In this document: positions 1-11,590 of the stretch, one piece after another
Numbering within the stretch: position 1 is the first letter of the stretch
Layout of the letters: each line of letters starts with the position of its first letter
Assembly: GCA_964019695.1 (NCBI GenBank)
Contig: OZ026518.1
Span: forward strand, 111,148,145-111,212,144
DNA: 64,000 nt
Direction of reading: 5' to 3'
Origin: Loripinus fragilis
Taxonomy: Eukaryota > Mollusca > Bivalvia > Lucinida > Lucinidae
The notes under the pieces: model-generated
Told to the model about the DNA's origin: nothing
Database searches by the model: none
Seen by the model: only the letters and a program-made list of their open reading frames with translations
Position numbers and translations under genes: made by a program

Positions 1-1028
1 TGCTTTTGACAGCAACCTTAACGAAAGTCTTCCTTAGCTTTAAGGAGCCATTGTAATTCCGGTCCCAGAGCCTTTATCTATATCCCTATCTTGTGTTTGC
101 GAGCAGCAAAGGCTCTGACGAGACTACTAGGAATTGCAGGCTCATCTGGACCTTCGCTGATAGCATATGCGACAGGTACCAAAGTCTCATGTGCTGGCGC
201 ATCTTGGTTTAAATTTTGACCTTCACTTCTTTACCGAATGATGAACTCTTCTCACATTTTATAGATCACGTGTAATTGATGACACAGTATTATTCTCTTG
301 CAAATGCTGTTATACCAACTGACGTAATTTGCAGGAAGTAGGATTACGGGTTAATGGGACACAGACTAGCTTTCTTCCGATTCTAATTTGTATGCTTATG
401 GTGTTCATATTATTATACTGTACTGACAAAATTATCTTTCTGCAAAATGAAAGGAAATTCATGCGACGTATATAATATAAGATGAATACAGCATATTGAT
501 CTTATATAATATACATAGCATGGCTTTTCCTATTGTTTTGCAGTGAGATAGTTTCTAGTATCTTTAGGAGTGAAATATTTCACATGTGAGATATTATTTT
601 GCCAGAACTACTTTTTTGAAATTGCTTTTAAAGTATGTTGAGCAGTGACACATTTCGCTAGTGATGGTATGATTTCTGCCTGTCACTAGTGTGTATGACT
701 ACAAATTTTTCTTTGTTGTCCTTTAATGTCTCTTTTTTTTCGCGGAAACACTGAAAAATGTATATAATATACAGAATAAAACATTGTGTTCTATGATATG
801 AAAATTCTGTCACTCAGGCTTGGCTGAATACATGTATAACTTTTCCTGGTGGCATATTCAGACAAGCTTGAATGATAGATTTTTCCTACATGGAAACACA
901 ATGTATTATTCTCTATGTGCATTAGCACGATTAAGCACACGTCATTTTATGATGAAAAAAGATGGGGAATGGTTGCAGTACATAGCAAATATCATAATAA
1001 CCATTTTTAATAAAAAGCACGAGACATT
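1..1028. other. 3' flank of the receptor gene; no gene seen
   Basis: No protein-coding similarity is visible. A minus-strand ATTAAA (complement of 1005-1010) lies just past the stop codon and another at about 722-727. Either might serve as a poly(A) signal for the receptor, but neither is strong. A degenerate palindromic repeat sits at 97-160 and is listed separately. Confidence 0.4.
97..160. repeat. Palindromic short repeat, family C (degenerate copy)
   Basis: An imperfect inverted repeat around GCTCTGACGAGACT and the partner arm GGCTCATCTGGACCTTCGC. It shares the flanks GCGAGCAG and CTTCGC, and the following TATGCGACAGGTACC, with the copy at 56808-56870. It is probably a miniature fold-back element. 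Confidence 0.5.
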
Positions 1029-1694
1029 TTAAATCAATTTGCCATTTTGAACCCCATTTGGTTGATCGTCCAATAACTTTGTACATAACTGAGAATCTGA
1101 CTGACACGCTCTGATACTTCCATTTTTCAAAATTCCTTTAGTTTTCCCTCTATGAATAGATAGTGGTTGTGTCAACGTCAGGTCTGTAGAAGCTTTTTCT
1201 TTTAAATGTTCGACATTCTTCAACTTAAAAACAGGAGATTGTTCTAAACTTGCAGACGCTGATGAGCCAGGATTGGTTACTGTCTCAACTAGGTCAATGA
1301 GATGCTTTCGTGTAGGGCTTCTGTGTGACAGAGATTTTCTTGAAAACTCATTGTAGAAATTTGATATTGAACTTTGTCTAACGCTCTGAGGCGGATCACA
1401 CATACAGTGCCAGCAGAATGCGCAACACGTCGGCGTCTCACTGCTTGTGCTCGTCGCAGACGGACTGACGAAACCTGACTGACGTTGATTTTCAAGATCC
1501 TGAGTTAACTCTTCGTCGGATTTGCAGCAGAATATTTTCTTCAATGTACTCACAACTTTCCATACGATCTCTCTCCGCAATAGAATATAGACCCAGGGGT
1601 CAAGAATTTGATTCATAGATGCGAAGCGAATCATTAACAAATCAGTCCTCAAATTCACTGGCAGTAATTTGGTCTGGTTTATGAGAATTCGTAC
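1029..1694 (-). CDS. PTGER4-like: Prostanoid (EP4-like) GPCR, coding exon 2 (residues 291-511, TM7 and C-tail)
   Basis: The exon follows a pyrimidine-rich acceptor (TTTTATTTTCAG, AG at 1696-1695) and continues the reading frame of exon 1 in phase 0. It encodes ECL3, then TM7 with MIRFASMNQILDPWVY. The Arg (residue 313) matches the conserved TM7 arginine that binds the prostanoid carboxylate, and DPWVY replaces the usual NPxxY, as in prostanoid receptors. After helix 8 (LLRREIVWKVV), Cys346-Cys347 could be palmitoylated. The cytoplasmic tail of about 165 residues is rich in Ser and Thr, suiting kinase and arrestin regulation. The stop codon is at 1029-1031. Together the exons give 511 residues, close to the 488 of human EP4. 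Splicing is inferred from frame, splice sites and TM order. Confidence 0.88.
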   Translation of the reverse strand, partial: VRILINQTKLLPVNLRTDLLMIRFASMNQILDPWVYILLRREIVWKVVSTLKKIFCCKSDEELTQDLENQRQSGFVSPSATSTSSETPTCCAFCWHCMCDPPQSVRQSSISNFYNEFSRKSLSHRSPTRKHLIDLVETVTNPGSSASASLEQSPVFKLKNVEHLKEKASTDLTLTQPLSIHRGKTKGILKNGSIRACQSDSQLCTKLLDDQPNGVQNGKLI

Positions 1695-1778
1695 CTGAAA
1701 ATAAAACATAAACTATTAAAAACAAACAAACCATTAAACAAGAGGATAAAGATGACCCTTAATCGCTCACATGAGATA

Positions 1779-2215
1779 GGTACATAAAGGAAACTGGCCA
1801 CGCCCCCTGGCGGCCATATTAATGACGGTTCAAATTCGTTTAGTTATTTTTGTTGAAAGCTATCCAGTGATCACCTCTACCAAACTATTTTGAATTATGA
1901 CCACCGGTTTCAGAGGAGATCTTCAACGATTTTGTTATCGCGACAAGCCACGCCCCCTGGCGGCCATGTTTTTTTGACGGATCAAATTTATTTTAGCTTT
2001 TTTTTTGAAGAGGGTCACCTAGTGACCATTTCTGCCAAATTATTTTTAATTCTGACGACTTGTTTCAGAGGAGAAGTTTTTTTTAAGTTTTTCCCATAAA
2101 GGTAGGTACATAATGAAAACTGGCCACGCCCCCTGGCGTCTATGATTTTTGACGGATCAAATTCGTTTTAGCTTCTTTTGTTGAAGGTCAACCAGTGATC
2201 ACTTCTACCAAATAG
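1779..2215. repeat. Three-copy direct repeat of about 155-175 bp
   Basis: Three diverged units each contain the core CCACGCCCCCTGGCGGCCAT or a close variant (near 1798, 1948 and 2124). Each core is followed by TTGACGGATCAAATTCGTTTTAGC and then a conserved CCAGTGATCAC..TACCAAA segment. The units sit head to tail in the intron. No open frame spans them. They look like a local tandem array derived from a dispersed repeat. Confidence 0.75.
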
Positions 2216-2224
2216 AGGTTTCCT

Positions 2225-3030
2225 AAAAAGTAAGTGAGTATGATGAGGAAATATCACAATCACACACTGCAGACCAACCTAAGGCACCGTGAGGAATAGC
2301 CATAGAACATTTATAGTAACAATACATCTGTAAGACAATAATAGCAAATCAACCAGCTTTCTCTTCTTCTTCAAGATGATTGTAAAACTAGAATGGACTC
2401 AAAGTAATGCATAAAAAGACAAAGATAGAACTCCCGAAAACAATGGAAAGTACATTAAACAATTATAGATTAATAACAACAGAACCACCTCCTTAGAACG
2501 GACAGCAGCCTAAGACACCGCGGGGGGGGGGGGGCTTAAATGTATTGTACTTGCGCCAAATCTTCGCCCTAGATTCTGTTATTAATAAAACATTAAATCG
2601 TTTAGCTCGCATGGAGGTTCTCTAACTACTGCAATGTATCATCACAGAGAAACAATCAAATCAAATTAACACCCTATGGTGATATGACTTACAGATAGAC
2701 AGAGCTAAAGAAAAACCCAAGTTGAGCTACGGTGGGCCAACGACAAACAGCAGGCACCAACCAAACGGATTAAAGCTTTACGTCAGGGCCGTCAATAAGT
2801 CTGAGGCCAGACCCATCGTCGTGCAATCAAAGAGGAAACCAAAGCTATCAACCGTGATTGCATGCGGACTGTCGCATGGTATCCATGTTGTAATGTATAT
2901 TTACAGGGGAACGATCAAATCAATTTAACTAAATGTGATTTAACAAAGAAAATGAATAATAACTCACAGACAGTCAGAGCCGAAGAAACCCCCAGTTAAG
3001 CCACGGAAGGACCACACAGATGTAAATGAT
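2225..3030 (-). mobile_element. Degraded retroelement 3' tail (tail family B), minus orientation
   Basis: It begins with TATCACAATCACACACTGCAG, shared closely with 19395-19640, and its middle (CCACCTCCTTAGAACGGACAGC through a poly-G run and GCTTAAATG) matches 48015-48298. Near 2800-2860 it carries the complement of the last coding bases of the Penelope-like RT family (compare 54885-54950). I therefore read it as a 5'-truncated, heavily mutated retroelement copy inserted antisense to the element's own direction. Confidence 0.6.
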
Positions 3031-3476
3031 CTGCCCATTTTCTAGATCTGTTCTAAATCATTGATCGTTTCTAAAAAAAATTCTCAACTAGAAATATAAG
3101 TGTTTAGCTTTGCGTTTTTCTTTGACTGTTTTATGGGAAAATGTTTACAAAGTCAATTGGAAGGTCCATTATTTACCTTTGTAAACCTGCTGAAAGAATT
3201 GAACACATGTATCTATCTCCATACCACATGGAATTGGAAACAACATTGGTCATAATATTTCAAGGCTGTGTTTTCATTGTGACGGTTTCTGTTTGAGGAA
3301 AAGATCAACTCATGCCTGGCTTTGAGCATATAATTTCACCCATGACCCAGTGCAATACATACCGGAAGACAAAACTACCACAGAGAATGGAATATTTGAG
3401 ATTCAGTGCATAAATATAACAGCTCAATATAGCACTCTGTCCTGCTAAAGAGCTATGCGATTCAAAAAACTGTATC

Positions 3477-3518
3477 AACAAGGGCTATGGTATGCGTTGC
3501 ATATCATAGCCCTTGTTT
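3477..3518. repeat. Short palindrome in the intron
   Basis: Arms AACAAGGGCTATGGTATGC and GCATATCATAGCCCTTGTT face each other across about two to four bases. The hairpin is near perfect. It may be a small fold-back element. No similar copy was noticed elsewhere in the window. Confidence 0.6.
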
Positions 3519-4601
3519 ATATGGTTTATTGTAATTCAGAGTGATGTGGCAGAATTGATTATTGCAGAATATGATTTTGCAGAGTATGATATAAGATATA
3601 GGATTATTTATAGCAGAAGTTCGTGCTTTTGTTGTGCAAAAACATAGACTTGAAGTAGGGTGAATTCAATACAAAACGAATTAAAAATTAAAACTAGTCT
3701 GCAAGCAAGTAGTGTGTAATATTTAAGGCATACAAATGCATTGATTATTATATATCACTGTGTAGATGCAGATCGCTGGTCCAGTTTGGTTCATAGGATA
3801 CACCTTCTCTTTTTACCCAATACGTAATGATTTTTGTAGTTTCTTAATTGATTACAATTATTCTTATAACGCTAATTGATCTCTTGGGAATCTTGTTATT
3901 ATGCTTTTACTATTTTGGGGAATTCGCAATTCATACACTCCGCATTTAAAGTGAAGAATACTGTCAGGGGAGGAAAATAAAGTATCAAACGATTTCCCCT
4001 TCACCAATTGGAACGCAAAGGCACACATCCCATGATCTAACGGATGATTAATATCTATACTATGCACAATACGTTTAGCAATTGTTTTGTATGGATGAGC
4101 CCATCCACATCAGATCTCAAGTTTCATTTGCTGTCATGAAGATACAAGCGCCGAACATCTGAGAAGAATTTCCATTAAAAAAAATAAGGAATGACCAACC
4201 GCAGCGGCCGTGCAAAAGTGACGTTAAATTTTGAGTCTAGCGGGTAACGTGAGTATTTCTGGTCATTGCGGGAAGCCAAAAACATTTTTAAGCGATTGTT
4301 AAACAAAAAACCTTACTATTGTGACCTTGCGCATGCGTCGTCCGAGACAGATCTGTTTGAAATACCGCCGCTGCTCTAAATTGAATTTCAATGATTCTAT
4401 TGTAGGATCTGACTCCCTATTTGGCAGACTACTCCATTATTCATCATTTAACATTTCTACAAAGCGATCTATCGCCCTTAGTGTGTTTCTAGGTGTTGAA
4501 ATGGTGGTTAGAGTTGCTTATACTTGATGGCCCCATAACAGCCGAGGTTATCCGAATCCTGACCGGATGTTGACATTTACGACTTCCGCCTCCACTCTCG
4601 T

Positions 4602-5624
4602 GTGATGTTTTCAAGAAACACCCGCATTTTCTACACAGTTTTACTACTTTACCAGCTTGTATCGTCATGTACGGCCCGTAGAGATAGCTACACCACATCT
4701 GCAAGTATTGTTCAAAGGTCCAAGGTAACCCGCTATCCTGTTTTATCCATCAGTGATGACCCGAATGGCAAGTGTTTTGTCATCCCAGTTCCCAGGAATA
4801 GACAATGTTCTCTCTACCTAAGCCAGCATTTGTTGATGATTTCTGCAGACTGCCACCCTAACCCTGGCCCCCGCCAACCCAGATACCCATGTTTGATCTG
4901 TAGAAAAGCAGTGAAAGACCAACAAGATAGTGTGCAGTGTGAAACTTGTGATCAGTGGGGCCATGTGAAATGCCTGGGTATTACATCTGAGAGATTCAGC
5001 ATTCTAGTTGAATACAGTTTTGCATGGATCTGTCCGGCCTGTGATTCACAGAACATTACACAACTAAGCTCATCTGATGTATCCGGGAGCTCGCTGAATA
5101 GTAGCCTGACGTCACCAGACCCATTGCGAGATGACTCAGTAGATACCCACAGCTTTGATGAGGTGCCATGTTCGACTCCCAAGACCAAGTCCTCAAAATC
5201 ACCAAAGAAAAACAGACTAACTGTCCTGAGTGCCAATGTACAGAGCATCATGGCGAAGAAAGAGAGTCTTTGGTCAACGTTGGAGTCTGCCAAGCCTGAC
5301 ATCTTCCTAGCCTGTGAGACCTGGCTCAAGCCAGAAATCTACGATTCAGAGGTCATACCACCGGACCTAGATTATGAAATTTTTAGGAAAGACAGAAAGG
5401 ATGGGTATGGTGGTGTATTGATAGCAGTCAGACGGAATCTTATCTACGAACTTGTACCCACAGATGATACATGTGAGTTGATAGCAGTGAAGATCACGTG
5501 CCAACATAACTCTGTCATTGCAGCATCCATTTACAGACCAACAAATAACGACACTGAATATGCCGCCCACTTAGCAACAGCAATGGAGAACAATGGAGGA
5601 TGTCATCTGGATCGGCGGAGATAG
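4602..5624 (+). pseudogene. LINE ORF, part 1: N-terminal leader, 2A-like motif, PHD finger, start of APE endonuclease
   Basis: Residues 9-23 are hydrophobic. Residues 83-90 read DCHPNPGP, a variant of the 2A ribosome-skipping consensus D(V/I)ExNPGP. Residues 97-149 form a PHD-type zinc finger (CLIC..CETC..H..C..WICPAC). From about 205 the exonuclease-endonuclease-phosphatase domain begins, with ANVQSI, the catalytic ETWL Glu, DGYGGVLIAV and SIYRP. The frame is lost at about 5590-5600 where one extra base appears, and the ORF ends in an artefactual tail. The rest of the endonuclease continues in the next frame. In cells this protein would nick target DNA for reverse transcription. Confidence 0.85.
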
Positions 5625-7662
5625 CAACCTTCCTGACATAGACTGGTCAACCAACTCCATAACTAGCTGTAATTACAAGCGAGAAATCAACGAGGTTGTA
5701 CTCCAAGCAGCAGACAATTGTGGTCTTGACCAAGTGGTGGACTTCCCAACAAGAGAAACCAACCTCCTAGATGTGTTCCTCACTAACAGGCCATCGCTCA
5801 TACAGGAATGCTATCCACTACCAGGTATCAGTGATCATGAGATGGTATATGTAGACTCAGACGTCAGTGCCAGGTACCAACGTCCGATACAGAGAAAGAT
5901 CTGGCTCTGGTCCAAAGCAGACATCCCAGTGTTAAAACAGTCCATGTTACAGTTCTCGGAGGATTTCACCAATAAACACTCCATTAAGTCAGACGTGAAC
6001 GCGATGTGGACAGAGTTCAGTGACATATGTGCCCAGCTGATGACAGACCACATTCCCTCCAAACTCACATCAAAGCGGTTCAACCAGCCATGGACAAACA
6101 GAAACGTCAAGAGGCTATCCCGCAGAAAGAAAAAAGCTTACAACAAGGCTAGGGCAACCAAGAAGAAGTCTGACTGGATCTACTATAAAGAGCTGAAGAA
6201 AGAATGTCAGAGAGAATCCAGGAAAGCCTACTCCTCACATGTCAACACCCTAGTGAGTGAAGATCAAACTGGTAATCCAAAGAAACTATACAGCTTCATA
6301 AAGAGCAAGAAGTGTGATGCCAGTGGAGTTGCTCCTCTTTCATCAAATGGAACGAATCACAGTGACAGTGTAAAGAAGTCAAACATCTTGAATGACCAGT
6401 TTACATCTGTTTTTACTTCTGAAGATACAACTTCCATCCCGAGACTGACTCCCACTGACCATCCTAATGCCAAGCCCATAGTAGTCAACAGGAAAGGCGT
6501 ATTGAAACTGCTGAAAGACATCAACCCCTATAAAGCCACAGGACCTGATGCTATTCCAGGAAGACTACTAAAGACTCTATGTGATGAGGTGGTAGACACA
6601 CTCTGCACCATATTCCAAGCTTCCCTTGACCAAGGAATCATACCTCAAGCCTGGAAGAAAGCCTACGTCTCGCCAATATTTAAAAAAGGAGATAGACACA
6701 AAGCTGCCAACTACAGGCCTATATCACTCACCTCAATCTGTTGCAAGTTATTGGAACATATTGTACACAGCCATGTGATATCCCATCTTGACTCCAACCA
6801 TATGCTAAATACAGCGCAACACGGCTTCCGCAAGTACAGATCATGTGAGACCCAGCTGATCCTGACAGTCCAAGACCTAGCAAATGGCCTTAATGACGGG
6901 GAACAAATCGACGCCATACTGCTAGATTTCAGCAAGGCCTTCGACAAAGTACCCCACCAGCGCCTGCTTGGGAAGTTAGAGCACTATGGGGTCGGAGGGA
7001 ACCTGAATAGGTGGATAGCGGACTTTCTCACACACAGACAACAGGAAGTGGTACTAGAAGGTGTGCATTCCAAGGCTACAGAAGTCACCTCAGGAGTGCC
7101 ACAAGGAACAGTCCTCGGACCCTTGCTGTTCCTTGTCTATATCAATGACATGCCAGAGACCATCTCTTCTACTGCAAGACTCTTCTGGCTCTGGTCCAAA
7201 GCAGACATCCCAGTGTTAAAACAGTCCATGTTACAGTTCTCGGAGGATTTCACCAATAAACACTCCATTAAGTCAGACGTGAACGCGATGTGGACAGAGT
7301 TCAGTGACATATGTGCCCAGCTGATGACAGACCACATTCCCTCCAAACTCACATCAAAGCGGTTCAACCAGCCATGGACAAACAGAAACGTCAAGAGGCT
7401 ATCCCGCAGAAAGAAAAAAGCTTACAACAAGGCTAGGGCAACCAAGAAGAAGTCTGACTGGATCTACTATAAAGAGCTGAAGAAAGAATGTCAGAGAGAA
7501 TCCAGGAAAGCCTACTCCTCACATGTCAACACCCTAGTGAGTGAAGATCAAACTGGTAATCGACGCCATACTGCTAGATTTCAGCAAGGCCTTCGACAAA
7601 GTACCCCACCAGCGCCTGCTTGGGAAGTTAGAGCACTATGGGGTCGGAGGGAACCTGAATAG
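5593..7662 (+). pseudogene. LINE ORF, part 2: end of endonuclease, RT fingers and palm, then chimeric duplication
   Basis: It opens with the endonuclease motifs [11 protein letters not shown] and SDHEMV. A basic linker ([19 protein letters not shown]) follows, then RT with [21 protein letters not shown], motif A ([15 protein letters not shown]) and motif B ([20 protein letters not shown]). Immediately before motif C the sequence jumps at 7184-7186 to a second copy of the linker region (equivalent to 5900-6277). It then goes out of frame at 7561 and stops at 7662. The catalytic FADD is therefore absent from this reading frame, and the protein would be inactive as an RT. Confidence 0.85.
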
Positions 7663-7837
7663 GTGGATAGCGGTCTTTCTCACACACAGACAACAGGAAG
7701 TGGTACTAGAAGGTGTGCATTCCAAGGCTACAGAAGTCACCTCAGGAGTGCCACAAGGAACAGTCCTCGGACCCTTGCTGTTCCTTGTCTATATCAATGA
7801 CATGCCAGAGACCATCTCTTCTACTGCAAGACTCTTC
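7186..7837 (+). repeat. 652-bp chimeric internal duplication in the LINE
   Basis: Positions 7184-7561 repeat 5900-6277 and positions 7558-7837 repeat 6906-7185. The junctions carry short shared sequences (TC at the first, AATC at the second). The simplest reading is a tandem duplication of 5900-7185 followed or accompanied by a deletion of 6278-6908 within the second copy. Identity between copies is nearly complete, so the event is recent or an assembly artefact. Confidence 0.9.
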
Positions 7838-8635
7838 GCCGATGACTCTCTTGTCTACAGGATCATCCGCACCGAAGAGGATCAAGCCCTACTCCAGAAA
7901 GATCTTGATAATTTACAGAAGTGGGAAAGGGACTGGCTCATGCAGTTTAACCCAGACAAATGTGAGGTCATAAGGATCACCAACAAAAGGAATCCCCTCA
8001 CCAACAAGTACTACATCCATGACACTGAACTCCTAACTGTCAAAGATGCCAAGTACCTCGGAGTTACAGTCAGTTCAGACCTATCATGGAACAAGCACGT
8101 GGATAACACAGTCAAAAAGGCCACAACAAGCTTGAACTTTCTGAAACGGAATCTTCACGGTTGCCCTACAGGTGTGAAGGACCAATGCTACAAGTCACTT
8201 GTGAGACCCATATTAGAGTACTCTTCCTGTGTATGGGACCCTCATACTCAGCGTAACGTCAACAAGCTGGAGATGGTGCAACGAAGAGCCGCCCGGTTTG
8301 TGAAAGGTGACTATGAAAGGACCAGCAGCGTGACATCGATGTTGACAGATCTCCATTGGAATACTCTCCAAGAAAGGAGGATGCAAGTCAAGTCAGCCAT
8401 GCTCTACAGGATTGTGCACAACCTGGTTGCCATCCCTGTCACACCTTTCCTCATACCAGTTAGAACGTCCAGAGGACACAGCATGAAGTTCTTCATCCCT
8501 CAGTCAACGGTGAACTCACATCTATACTCCTTCTTCCCAAGCACCATCCGCATATGGAACCAGCTGCCAGAGTGTGCCGTCTCAGCTCCCAGCTTAGAGA
8601 CCTTCAAGCAGCGACTGCCATTCTGCACCTTCTAA
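7541..8635 (+). pseudogene. LINE ORF, part 3: second copy of RT motifs A and B, motif C, thumb and C-terminus
   Basis: The first residues are chimeric. From about 7561 the frame repeats motif A and motif B (copy of 6906-7185) and now continues into motif C, LFADDSLVYR. The thumb follows, then a C-terminal region with NKLEMVQRRAARFV and PSTIRIWNQLPE, typical of CR1/Jockey-group LINEs. The stop is at 8633-8635. The nominal ATG at 7541 lies in duplicated sequence and is not a natural start. The duplicated motif A-B blocks differ at one visible base, giving Asp (first copy) or Val (second) in the WIA(D/V)FLTH segment. Confidence 0.85.
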
Positions 8636-9814
8636 ACACACCATGGAATCATGTTTTTAGACTGTACATAGACTGATTTTAAATCTGCACAATCTTTCTC
8701 GGACGGCACATGTACATTTCACATAGTTCGAAAATACCCGGTCAACCGAGGGATGAACTACAATGGGAAGAAGAAGAAAAGAAAGCATAGCAAATGCTGC
8801 AATTTTCTGACTTTTCTCAGAGAAATAAAGGACCAATTTTCACAATTTGACGTGTTTATTAATGTTGTTACGTTATCGCCTTTTCTAGTTGGCTTTTCTC
8901 GAACCACATTGACAAGTATACCTTTTTGATGCCTTCCAACACATTCAGACAAATAATGTTGAATGAAACATCTTTATGGCTACAGAGCACGAGTCAAAAG
9001 ATAAAATCTAACGTCACCGTAATCTCGCAAATGCGTCGCATCATTTTCCAGTAACCGAACGTTAGAATCAACCATAAAATGAGTTAGATTGTAAGCCTAT
9101 GGCATCTTTGTAAACTGAGTCTCTGTTGAATTGAAACGCAAATTAACACAAGAAGTTAAATCAAATGACTACGTTTTGACGCCATTAATGGCAGCTACTT
9201 TTTTCAGCTTGAAATCTCTATCATATCTGCCACATAACCAATAGTTTTTATAGACGTATGATGCATGAGAAAGATATAAGACCACCAAACGAAAATCACA
9301 TGCTTATCATTTTAGCATTACTTACAACGGATGTGAATTTTGCTAACTGACCCCTCCTGCAATTCTTGCTCTCCCAAAATGCCTTTTTAAAGGATGGCGT
9401 CTGTAATTTCGTGGTTTCATTTGCCTAAGATCCTGTTCTCGTCATTGCAATTGAAATTGTTCGATATTGCACACAGGTGAGCACATAAAGATGCGAAACA
9501 TAAGAAAGCTAAACTTATTGTGCATAGTATATATATATAACGATTATTTTTTCTCGCGTACTAGAACACGGCTGCAGAAGGATCTTCTGTTGAGAGGTCG
9601 CAACAGCTGTTGTTGTGCTGTGCAGAATTGCAAAACCTCTCCCAATTCAGCAATATAGTATTGAACTTGATTTTATTTCCAGGAATATTGGGTTCAGACA
9701 GAAAGCAGAATACCACTTAAACGGTTGTTGCATTTCCCATTATTTCATATGGACATACTAGATAAACCTTTTCATGTTTTTTGAAAAAAAAATCTTTAAG
9801 GAATACCATCAGAG

Positions 9815-9912
9815 TGTCAAACAGTTTGGATCCAGATCAAGCCAGACGTTTTGTCTGGCCTGATCTGGGTCCAAACTGTTTTCAAAAGTTATCAGCAGAC
9901 GACACTAGTAGG
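9815..9912. repeat. Palindromic element, family D
   Basis: Arms around CAGTTTGGATCCAGATCAAG and the complement CTGATCTGGGTCCAAACTG pair across GCCAGACGTTTTGTCTGG. The right flank GTTATCAGCAGACGACACTAG recurs inverted at 30521-30545, indicating a dispersed fold-back family. Confidence 0.7.
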
Positions 9913-10248
9913 TACATTGTTGTTATCGAATTTTGCAGGCTTACTCTATTTCAGAAGGATATGCTTTTTCATTTTTTAAGAAAATATTATCCACATATTC
10001 TGTTAGGGACTTTTTCTCGAGTTGAAGATCATATATTAAGGTAATTATAAAGTAACAAGTAGTTGGCATTGGCTGTATACAATGAATATTGATCATAATT
10101 TAGACAGCGTTTCCCCATTAGATCCAAATTTTACTAACTAGAAAACGGCGAGACCTTAAAATTACTCTAATTGTTCTAAAACTATATATGGCATCATTTT
10201 TGTGCATCGGATCGGTCATCACCAGATACAAGACTAGCCTTCGTTCAA

Positions 10249-10497
10249 GCGTTGTGATAAAGCATGTTTACCCAACTATATACTGTAATAAAAAGTTTCT
10301 TTTATGTAGATGTTCTAACTGTTTTAAGCAATTTCCGGTCAGAATATGTTCTGACCAAGTCAATATTTCTCAACAGCACCCCTTGAAGCGGCTTGCTATA
10401 TCACAATTTCCTAGAACTGGTTTAATGATTGGTTGGTCTGACCCATTTGCAGGCGTTGTGATATAGCACCTCTACCCAATTATACCGAGATAAATAG
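10249..10497. repeat. Diverged direct repeat of about 205 bp spacing
   Basis: CGTTGTGATAAAGCATGTTTACCCAACTATA (from about 10251) recurs as CGTTGTGATATAGCACCTCTACCCAATTATA (from about 10453). These two segments are all that I can align by eye. Nothing coding is seen. Confidence 0.4.
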
Positions 10498-11490
10498 TCG
10501 CTTATGTAAATATTCTAATTAAAGTGAATATTCTTCCTGTTTTCATACGCATTTATTATAGAGCTTTACAGTATGATAGAAATACGGTTCCTATTTAAAT
10601 GTTTGCGAAAGCCCTTCAATTGGCCTGTAATTGATTACTATCTCTTGTCCCGTAAATCCAGTTGTTTTTCAGGTCCACGAGCTCCTAACAAGTGTAACGA
10701 AGTCACTATCACTTGTTAATATACTTCCAGAGCAGCATGAGGATCATAAATTTTTGACAATGGTTAAAATTCATAATGTTTCAGCGTAATATCTAAGCAT
10801 ACATATGGTGTGTATATTCGCGAGTATATTCTGTGCATGTGTCTATCTAAAAATTATTTCTAAAATTTAACCCTAAATAATTACTATATCAGACAACATA
10901 TTTTGTAACAACTTTCTTCATTTTAGGTTCAATAAGATAAAGCAAAATCAAATGAAACTTATTGAAAAATTAAAATACTTTTCTTGTGATGGTCCTAACA
11001 TTCTATTTTGTATTGATCTGTTGATAGTAATTAAATGAAATATCAATTGTTCATTATAAAAATGAAGCAGCATTGGAACCACTGAACATCTCAACAGGGA
11101 ATGTGCTGCCATGATTCAGTAACTAACTGAAACAGAGGCCTGACAGCTAGCTGTGTTATGCTGATTGTTGTAAGAAGTCTGCCCCTAGTATTTTAGATAA
11201 ATACAATAAATACTACTGTAATTAGCAGACGAGGAAATAATATGTGGCTATTAACTCCGTACATAATGAAATATTTATTTTTGATTTAAGTAAAATGTTC
11301 AAATAATGAACATACGTTTAAGTGTTTATTGTTGGTCAGAAGGGTTTGCTCAGAAGGGTTTGCCATTATTCTTTTTCTGAAAGTCCTTATGTGACACCAG
11401 TCTCATCTGGTCTAAACCGTTTGCAGTGGTCGAATTTGGGGGACTCCTGATCCAAATGATAGGCCTTTAGCGTAACAAAAGATTAACTTT

Positions 11491-11590
11491 CTTATTTCTC
11501 AACCAAAACATATGGTGTGGGTACTCAAAAGAACCGTCTCATGACTGTTCTTTTGAGCTCATAAAACATATGTTTAAAAAGATGGGTAAG
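11491..11590. mobile_element. Palindromic miniature element, family A
   Basis: CTTATTTCTCAACCAAAACATATGGTGTGGGTACTCAAAAG leads into GAACCGTCTCATGACTGTTC, and the right half returns through TTTTGAGCTCATAAAACATATG. The whole unit is an imperfect palindrome of about 100 bp. It shares sequence over its full length with 44431-44540 and 33722-33830. Confidence 0.75.

Larger units (their letters stand above)
4184..8783 (+). mobile_element. CR1/Jockey-group-like LINE, rearranged copy
   Basis: A non-LTR retrotransposon lies antisense within the receptor intron. Order: a candidate 5' UTR (start uncertain, about 4184-4601), PHD finger, APE-type endonuclease, RT, a C-terminal region ending at 8635, then a 3' UTR running to a GAAGAAGAAGAAAAG-type terminus near 8783. 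A single-base frameshift near 5590-5600 separates two endonuclease frames. A 652-bp internal insertion (7186-7837) breaks the RT. Apart from these, the frame is almost intact, so the copy appears young. Clade assignment rests on domain order and C-terminal character, and no target-site duplication was found. Confidence 0.85.

Noticed and set aside
820..1032. 70-codon plus-strand frame beside the receptor's last exon
   Set aside because: It overlaps the receptor's 3' end on the opposite strand, is AT-rich and has no domain.
4602..8635. Host gene encoding a PHD-finger protein and a separate RT gene
   Set aside because: The PHD finger, endonuclease and RT belong to one LINE. The breaks are explained by a one-base frameshift and a 652-bp duplication.
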